Assembly (NCBI RefSeq): GCF_016863115.1
Contig: NZ_BOOG01000060.1
Span: 1-41,059 of the forward strand
Direction of reading: 5' to 3'
From: Sphaerimonospora thailandensis
Lineage (GTDB): Bacteria; Actinomycetota; Actinomycetes; Streptosporangiales; Streptosporangiaceae
Length of the DNA: 41,059 nucleotides
Each line of letters opens with the position of its first letter. The first letter of the stretch is position 1. Position numbers and translations under genes: made by a program. Shown here one piece after another: positions 34,480 to 41,059 of this stretch. The notes under the pieces are model-generated. The model saw nothing but the letters and a program-made list of their open reading frames with translations. It had not been told where the DNA came from and did not search any database.

Positions 34480-35358
34480 TCACCCCGCGTCGGTGAGCCA
34501 GCGCAGGGGGTTCTCGCACATCATCAGGTGAAGCGTGTCGTTGTCGACACCCGCTCCGCTCAGGGCCGGGATGAGCGTGTCGAACAGCCGGGCGTACCCG
34601 TGCCCGCCGTAAGCGGCGACGTGCTCCTGGCGCTCCACCCCGCTGCTGAGCAGCACCCGCTCGGCGTGCCCGGCGTCCAGGAGGGCCAGGACCTGCTCGG
34701 CCTCCCGTACGCTCACGTAGGCCCCGGTCTCGGCGATCTTGCGCTGGGCGGGGGCATCCGCGCCGCGGATGCTCAGCCGCCGCGCGGGAACGCCGTTGGA
34801 GAGCAGGAGCTCCAGCAGTTCGAGGCTTTCCGCGGCCACTGGAAGATCGGCATGCAATGAGGCGCGGGCCGCCGCGATCACCGCGCGTTCTTCGGCGGGA
34901 GTCGGGATCTCGTCCCACGAGGCCGCCACGATGAGCCCCGGCCGGGCGCCGGTCCCGTCGAGTCCGGCGCCGATCTCCCGCAGCAGGTCGCCGGTGAGGT
35001 CGTCCACATCGCGGTGCCGGATCAGATGGCCGGAGAACGGCTCGGCGGCGAAGCCCGTCGCGGTCACGACGTGGACCCGGGTGTCCATGGAGACGCGGGC
35101 CAGCGCGGCCGGATCCCTCGCCATACCCAGGCAACTGTGCTCGACGATCAGTGTGAGGCCGTGCTCCCGCCCGAGGACTCTGATCTCGGGAATGATGTGC
35201 CGTTCCTCGTCCAGCCAGCGTCGCGGGTCGGATTCCACCCCGACGCCCCAGCGGGTGTCGGTGCGCATGTGCTCATGGGGCAGCACCGGTCCGTCCAGCT
35301 CCGAGACGGGAACCGCGCCGGTGACTGTCTGGATGCGGGGGAACGAAGCGCCGGACAT
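34480..35358 (-). CDS. phosphotriesterase-family protein with degenerate metal site
   Basis: A 292-residue protein that clearly follows the phosphotriesterase-related (Php/amidohydrolase) fold. It begins IQTVTGAVPVSELDGPVLPHEHMR; the C-terminal half has AAYGGHGYARLFDTLIPAL and MMCENPLRWL. The first metal motif HEH (His28, His30) is kept. The expected bridging acid or lysine reads Ala145, the strand-5 His reads Glu177, the strand-6 His reads Gly199 and the strand-8 Asp reads Gly240. Either it is a pseudoenzyme or it binds something in a new way. Assignment of missing ligands rests on manual alignment with E. coli Php from memory. Confidence 0.75.
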   Translation of the reverse strand: MSGASFPRIQTVTGAVPVSELDGPVLPHEHMRTDTRWGVGVESDPRRWLDEERHIIPEIRVLGREHGLTLIVEHSCLGMARDPAALARVSMDTRVHVVTATGFAAEPFSGHLIRHRDVDDLTGDLLREIGAGLDGTGARPGLIVAASWDEIPTPAEERAVIAAARASLHADLPVAAESLELLELLLSNGVPARRLSIRGADAPAQRKIAETGAYVSVREAEQVLALLDAGHAERVLLSSGVERQEHVAAYGGHGYARLFDTLIPALSGAGVDNDTLHLMMCENPLRWLTDAG

Positions 35359-35433
35359 GCCCGGACATTACCCGATTTTTGCGTTTCGTGCCCTATAACC
35401 TGCCAATTTGTAACGTTCTGCGGCTTCCGTCGG

Positions 35434-36093
35434 TCAGCTCAGCGTGGCCGTGGCCAGCTTGGCGCCGAAGCCCAGGAACAGGATGCCCGCACCCGAGGTC
35501 AGACCGGCCGACAGTGCGCGGCGCCGCCGGAAGCGGTCGGCGAGGAGAGTGCCGCCGAAGATGAGCATCGTCAGATAGGCGACGCTGAAGACCTGGATGA
35601 TCAGCGCGAGGATCAGGAACGACAGCGCGGGCGCGCCGTACGACGGGTCCACGAACTGCACGAAGAACGCCACGAAGAACAGGATCGCCTTGGGATTGAG
35701 CAAACTGATCGTAAGGGCCCTGCGGAATGGACCGCTCTCAGGCGGCACGCGCGCCTCGGCCGCCTCGACCTCACGGGGCGCGGCGGGGGAGCGCAACGAC
35801 TTCCAGGCCGTGCGAACCAGGCCGAAGCCGATCCACGCCAGGTACGCCGCGCCGGAGTACTTGACCACCGAGAACAGCAGCGGCGTGGACTTCAGCAGCG
35901 AGGCCACGCCTGCCGCCGAGAGGAACATCAGCACGCTGTCGCCGACGAAGACCCCGCACGCGGCACGGTAGCCGTACCTGACACCTCGCCTCGCCGCGGT
36001 GGAGAGCACGAACAGCGAGTTGGGGCCGGGCAGCAGGATGATGAGGAACGAGCCGAGGACGTAGGTCCAGATGTTGGTGATGCCGAAGAACAA
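35434..36093 (-). CDS. LysE/LeuE-family amino-acid exporter
   Basis: A 219-residue membrane protein with about six helices. The RhtB/LysE signature is near the start: FLIILLPGPNSLFVLSTAARRG. KYSGAAYLAWIGFGLVRTA and SLLNPKAILFFVAFFVQF are also family-typical. The closest named relative by eye is LeuE. TTG 36093 with GGGAG five bases upstream gives a start like that of the family (FFGITNIWTYVLG); a GTG at 36138 would add 15 residues. The substrate is probably a hydrophobic or basic amino acid, by family only. Confidence 0.88.
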   Translation of the reverse strand: MFFGITNIWTYVLGSFLIILLPGPNSLFVLSTAARRGVRYGYRAACGVFVGDSVLMFLSAAGVASLLKSTPLLFSVVKYSGAAYLAWIGFGLVRTAWKSLRSPAAPREVEAAEARVPPESGPFRRALTISLLNPKAILFFVAFFVQFVDPSYGAPALSFLILALIIQVFSVAYLTMLIFGGTLLADRFRRRRALSAGLTSGAGILFLGFGAKLATATLS

Positions 36094-36199
36094 CGTTGCT
36101 CCCACAAAAAATGATGTTTCACCATATATCCGCACCACGATCTTCAGGTCGACACCCCGCCCGGTCCGCGAAGGTGAAAGTCGCAGCGGCCCGGGATGA

Positions 36200-36215
36200 T
36201 GTGACGAAAATCACA
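36200..36215. promoter_or_regulatory. CRP-type palindrome
   Basis: TGTGA-CGAAAA-TCACA is an exact TGTGA-N6-TCACA consensus, as bound by cAMP receptor proteins including actinobacterial ones. It lies between the LysE-type gene and the GH18 gene, about 100 bases before the putative GH18 start of transcription. Binding is inferred. Confidence 0.55.
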
Positions 36216-36282
36216 GGCGAAGGCTGGAACGTGCCCTGCTGCGGGATGAGCCGACCATAAGCGGTGCTTAAGGTTGCGTGGA

Positions 36283-36311
36283 TTGTCCGCTGGTCAGGCC
36301 GTCGCTACGCT
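36283..36311 (+). promoter_or_regulatory. promoter of the GH18 gene
   Basis: TTGTCC (36283-36288) and TACGCT (36306-36311) are separated by 17 bases, a standard sigma-70 layout. The leader would be about 50 bases. Confidence 0.45.
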
Positions 36312-36367
36312 CCCTCGGCAATCTCGTCAACGCGTACGGTCACGCCCCGGCATCTCGGAGTCATCCC

Positions 36368-37546
<1,179 letters not shown>

Positions 37547-37604
37547 AGCTACGATCCGACCAATCTCAGTAAGGTTTCTGTAAAGAGGCGGCCTTGGGAG
37601 CCTG

Positions 37605-39038
37605 GTGGACGCCGAGACTGCGCACGCGAACTCCCCGGCCGTCCGGTCGCCGGCCCGGTGGGAGGAGTTCGGCCGACGCCTGCGGCACTGGCGCCGGCGG
37701 GCCGGGCTCACACAGGCGCAGGTCGGGATCCACGTCGGCTACGACCACAGCGCGATCAGCAAGCTGGAGGGCGGAAGCCGGGAGCCGTCCCCCCGGCTCG
37801 TGCGGCGACTGGACGACCTGCTCGGCACCGGTGGGGAGCTGCAGGCGGCCTATACGGCGGCGGCTCTGCCCGGACAGGCGGGGACCGGCACGGGCTCGAT
37901 CGGACTGTCCCTGTCCACTCCGCTGCCCGGAGACGGCAGAGCACTGCTGGCCGACATGGAGATCCTCGAAACGCTGAGTTGGCCGTCCCACCTGCCCAGT
38001 TATGGGCTGGCGTGCCCGCTTCACGACACCGCGGGCTGTGCGGTGCCCGTTCCGGCGGAGGCGCTGTCGACCTATCTCGCCTCCTGCGCGTTCGACCAGA
38101 CCTCTCCACCCCCGCAGAGCATCGACGCCGATGCCGTGCACGTGCTGGCCGCGCTCCTGGCGGCGTACTGGCAGGCGGCCGACGAGCGGGTGGCGGCGGT
38201 GCTCGTCACAGTGGTCGAGCACGCGCTGCACGCGATCGTGCGGTGGACGGAGGTGCTCGCCGGGCCGTACCGGCGGGCGTTGCTCAGCCTCGCCGCCGGT
38301 TACGCGCAGTTGGCCGCGGTGCTGCGGATGCAGCGCGGCCAGCACGGCATGGCCGCGGCCTGGTTCGGCGGCGGCCTGCGCTGGGCCGCCATGGCCGAGG
38401 ACCTCGTGGCGCGCGTGTCCCTGCTCGGCGACATGAGCACGCTGGCCCGGCTCGAAAACGACCCGCAGTCCGCTCTGGCGTACGCGCGCGGGATCCGGGC
38501 GGCCGGACCGGACCGGCCCTGGGTGGCGGCCCTTGCCGATCTCTACGAGGCCCGGGCACACGGGTTGGGCGGCGACGCGGCCGAGTGCCACCGGCATATC
38601 GCGCACGCCAGGGTGCATCTGACCCGGTTCGGCGAGCGCGACGAGCTCGAGGCGCCCTGGCTGTGCGGCGCCGCCGGTCACCTCCGCGTCGAGTCGAGCA
38701 CCGGCGGCGCGCTGCGTGACATCGCGGTCGTCACGGCCAACCGGTCCGTGGCCGGTCTGGCGGTCCAGGCGATCGAGCGGTCGCTGCGCCATCTGCCGCC
38801 GCACATGCGTCCCGCTCGGGTGATGCTCACACTGCGGCTGGCCGATGGCTACGCCTGCGCCGGAAACGTCGAGACCGCGCTGGTGGTCGCCGAGTCGGTG
38901 CTCGCCGACGCGGTCGCCGTGCCGACCACGATGATCAGCCAGGAGCTGCGGGGCCTGCGCGACCGGATGGTCGCCCGCTGGGGCGGTCGGCCCGATGTGC
39001 GGGATTTCGCGGCCCGAGCCGGCGGTTTCCTTTACTGA
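37605..39038 (+). CDS. XRE-family regulator with long C-terminal helical domain
   Basis: A 477-residue protein. The N-terminal helix-turn-helix (about 15-75) has LRHWRRRAGLTQAQVG and GYDHSAISKLEGGSREPS. The remaining 400 residues are helical and rich in Ala/Leu, with repeats resembling TPR units (ALAYARGIRAAG, ADLYEARAHGLGGDAAECH, RLADGYACAGNVETALVVAE). Such proteins are abundant in Streptosporangiales and Streptomyces, often beside DUF397 genes, but none is seen here. GTG 37605 follows GGGAG. Target genes are unknown. Confidence 0.85.
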   Translation: MDAETAHANSPAVRSPARWEEFGRRLRHWRRRAGLTQAQVGIHVGYDHSAISKLEGGSREPSPRLVRRLDDLLGTGGELQAAYTAAALPGQAGTGTGSIGLSLSTPLPGDGRALLADMEILETLSWPSHLPSYGLACPLHDTAGCAVPVPAEALSTYLASCAFDQTSPPPQSIDADAVHVLAALLAAYWQAADERVAAVLVTVVEHALHAIVRWTEVLAGPYRRALLSLAAGYAQLAAVLRMQRGQHGMAAAWFGGGLRWAAMAEDLVARVSLLGDMSTLARLENDPQSALAYARGIRAAGPDRPWVAALADLYEARAHGLGGDAAECHRHIAHARVHLTRFGERDELEAPWLCGAAGHLRVESSTGGALRDIAVVTANRSVAGLAVQAIERSLRHLPPHMRPARVMLTLRLADGYACAGNVETALVVAESVLADAVAVPTTMISQELRGLRDRMVARWGGRPDVRDFAARAGGFLY

Positions 39039-39365
39039 TCTCCGCTGTCGATCTCTTTGGCCGAGTCGGCCGCACTTGCGGGTGCTTGTCGATTCCTTGC
39101 CAACCGCATCTCGGAGCGGTTTCACTTCGTCACCTTCCGTCACGGAAATCCCGCTGAACCTGATCGCCGTGCCGTACGGATCGACAAAGTTTGCATGCTC
39201 TGTCTAGATCATTGACCCGATCTGTCGAGATTGGGACGGTCTGGTCGCGGCGCTCCTGCCCTGTCCCGGCGCACACATGACCGGTACAGGTCCCGCGTCG
39301 ATGTCGCGGCACGGCCACCCGGCCGGGCCGCGGTCCCCCCCACATCGTCTAGCAGCGAGGACGAC
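39039..39365. other. intergenic region upstream of M4 protease
   Basis: These 327 bases hold no convincing gene. They contain two small palindromes (GGCCGAGTCGGCC at 39059-39071 and TTCCGT-C-ACGGAA at about 39136-39148). A possible promoter is TCGACA (39181-39186) with TAGATC (39205-39210) at 18-base spacing. This would leave a leader of about 150 bases ending in GCGAGGACGAC before the ATG. Confidence 0.4.
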
Positions 39366-41059
39366 ATGAGAGGTTTCCTCCGAAGACTGACTCCGATCGG
39401 CATCGCCGCCGTGGCCGTCGCGGCCACGACCGCGATCCCCATTTCGACGGCCCTGGCCTCGACTGCCGCGGACCCGGCCCCCGACCCCGCCATCACGGCC
39501 AAGGCCGACCGGGCCATCGCGCAGCACAGTGAGGCCGTGCGCGCCGGGGGCTCCGACAAGTACGCCGTGTCCGCCACCAACGTGGACGACAACGGCACGG
39601 CCCACGTGCGCTACACCCGGAAGTACCACAACCTGCGGGTCCTCGGCGGCGACTTCGTCGTCCACCTCAACACGGACGGCGCCTTCGACGGGGCGTCGGT
39701 GGGCCTGACGGCGCCGCTCACGCTCGGCGTCACCCCGAAGATCAGCGCGGCCGACGCGGCCGCCAAGGCCAAGGACGCGTTCACCGGAGAGGCCGGCGAG
39801 GTCGGCAAGCCCGAACTGATCGTCGACGCCTCCACAGGGAACGGCAGGCTGGCCTGGGAGACCGTGGTCAGCGGTGTGGCCGAGGACGGGCAGACACCGT
39901 CGCGGCTGCACGTGATCACCGACGCGCTCGCCGGGACGGTCCTGTCGTCGTTCGACGAGATCAGGCACGTCGACGGCACCGGAAACTCGATCTACTCGGG
40001 CACCGTCACGATCTCCACTTCGGGGTCGAGCGGCTCCTACAGCATGGTGGACGTGGCCCACGGCAACGGCCGTACGTGTGACATGAACAACCGCACCAGC
40101 GGCACCTGCACGACGTTCACCGACTCCGACAACACCTGGGGCAACGGCTCCAACAGCAACCGGCAGAGCGCGGCCGTCGACGCGCACTACGGCGCATCGA
40201 CCACGTTCGACTACTTCAAGAACGTGCACGGCCGCAACGGCATCTTCGGCAACGGTCAGGGCGTGCCGAGCCGCGTCCACTACGGCAGCAACTACGTGAA
40301 CGCCTTCTGGGACGGCTCCCAGATGACGTACGGCGACGGGTCGGGCAACTCCCGGCCGCTGGTCGCGATCGATGTGGCCGGGCACGAGATGAGCCACGGC
40401 GTGACCGAGCGCACCGCCAACCTGACCTACTCCGGGGAGTCCGGCGGCCTCAACGAGGCGACCAGCGACATCTTCGGCAGCATGGTGGAGTTCTACGCCG
40501 ACAACACCTCCGACCCCGGTGACTACGACATCGGCGAGAAGATCAACATCCGCGGCGACGGCAGTCCGTTGCGCTACATGTACAACCCGTCGCTGGACGG
40601 AAGCTCGCACTCGTGCTGGTCGACCAGCACGAACAGCGTCGACGTGCACTACTCCTCCGGCGTCGGCAACCACTTCTTCTTCATGCTCGCCGAGGGCTCC
40701 GGCAGCACGCGGTACGGCAACTCGCCGGTGTGCGGCTCGGCCCCGGCCGTGACCGGCATCGGCCGCGACAAGGCGGCGAAGATCTGGTTCCAGGCCCTGG
40801 CCAACCACTTCACCTCCAGCACCCGCTACGTGAACTCCAGCAACCCGGGCAACACCGCCCGCGCCTACACCCTGCGCGCCGCCACCGATCTCTACGGCAA
40901 CTGCTCCACTGAGTACAAGGCCGTCCAGGCGGCCTGGACCGCCGTAAACGTGGCCGGCAACGACAGCACCTGCGGGGGCAACCCCAACCCGAGCCCCAGC
41001 CCCACCGTCAGCCCCAGCCCCGGCCCCACCTCCAACCCGGGCACCTGCACGGGCTACCA
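39366..41059 (+). CDS. secreted M4-family (thermolysin-type) metallopeptidase, partial at window end
   Basis: The gene runs off the right edge; 564 codons are visible. A Sec signal peptide (RLTPIGIAAVAVAATTAIP, then ALA) is followed by an FTP/PepSY-type propeptide (KYHNLRVLGGDFVVHLN). The catalytic domain has the zinc motif VAGHEMSHGVTE (His340, Glu341, His344) and the third ligand in GGLNEATSD (Glu364). VHYSSGVGNHFFFML holds the later active-site His region. After the catalytic domain a Pro/Ser-rich linker (NPSPSPTVSPSPGP) leads to NPGTCTGY, presumably the start of a C-terminal accessory domain outside the window. Confidence 0.93.
   Translation, partial: MRGFLRRLTPIGIAAVAVAATTAIPISTALASTAADPAPDPAITAKADRAIAQHSEAVRAGGSDKYAVSATNVDDNGTAHVRYTRKYHNLRVLGGDFVVHLNTDGAFDGASVGLTAPLTLGVTPKISAADAAAKAKDAFTGEAGEVGKPELIVDASTGNGRLAWETVVSGVAEDGQTPSRLHVITDALAGTVLSSFDEIRHVDGTGNSIYSGTVTISTSGSSGSYSMVDVAHGNGRTCDMNNRTSGTCTTFTDSDNTWGNGSNSNRQSAAVDAHYGASTTFDYFKNVHGRNGIFGNGQGVPSRVHYGSNYVNAFWDGSQMTYGDGSGNSRPLVAIDVAGHEMSHGVTERTANLTYSGESGGLNEATSDIFGSMVEFYADNTSDPGDYDIGEKINIRGDGSPLRYMYNPSLDGSSHSCWSTSTNSVDVHYSSGVGNHFFFMLAEGSGSTRYGNSPVCGSAPAVTGIGRDKAAKIWFQALANHFTSSTRYVNSSNPGNTARAYTLRAATDLYGNCSTEYKAVQAAWTAVNVAGNDSTCGGNPNPSPSPTVSPSPGPTSNPGTCTGY

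Noticed and set aside
38995-39207. A 70-codon open frame spanning the XRE gene end and the intergenic region
   Set aside because: It overlaps the XRE gene, has no ribosome-binding site and no recognisable sequence features.

Overview
The window comes from a high-GC, Gram-positive actinomycete. I read it as a Streptosporangiales-type genome (Streptosporangium/Nonomuraea/Microbispora relatives). The reasons are the very high G+C, frequent GTG/TTG starts, the actinobacterial rpsP-khpA-rimM-trmD-rplS-lepB-rnhB and rpsB-tsf-pyrH-frr-cdsA-rlmN order, a DUF2469 protein, a large XRE regulator and secreted hydrolases. The genus is an inference. No tRNA, rRNA, CRISPR array, insertion sequence or prophage was recognised.

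Left part (1-22.9 kb) is core chromosome. It runs ffh; rpsP, khpA, rimM, trmD, rplS (ribosome assembly and tRNA modification); two signal peptidases; rnhB; a DUF2469 gene; and a secreted M23 peptidase. A reversed block follows: xerC, a small heptad-repeat gene, dprA, comM and yraN. Next come three accessory genes: a class III CoA-transferase, and an MFS exporter divergent from an ArsR-type regulator with a clear operator. Core genes resume with rpsB, tsf, pyrH, frr, cdsA, then an isolated SUFU-domain gene, then rlmN. Compared with the order I recall from mycobacteria, the yraN-to-M23 segment looks inverted as one unit.

Middle (23-34.5 kb) is metabolic. It holds a cyclase-family hydrolase, the wreck of an M1 aminopeptidase gene (signal peptide and tail kept, catalytic domain deleted), and a two-gene ABC transporter. 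A polyamine module follows: an Lrp/AsnC regulator and class I glutamine amidotransferase on the minus strand, divergent from an aminobutyraldehyde-type dehydrogenase, potA, potD, potB, potC and a PuuB-like FAD oxidoreductase. Together these would import putrescine or spermidine, oxidise the amine, then oxidise the aldehyde. The control region between the two arms is unusually AT-rich and full of small palindromes.

Right part (34.5-41 kb) is accessory. It contains a phosphotriesterase-family protein lacking most metal ligands, a LysE/LeuE exporter, a GH18 chitinase-like gene cut short inside its barrel next to a large XRE regulator, and the first 564 codons of a secreted M4 (thermolysin-type) protease that runs off the window. 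A CRP-type palindrome lies between the exporter and the chitinase gene.

I did not find one clearly undescribed multi-gene system. The best leads are the degenerate phosphotriesterase, the His-layered heptad protein between xerC and dprA, the ArsR/MFS operator, and the two internally truncated hydrolase genes.
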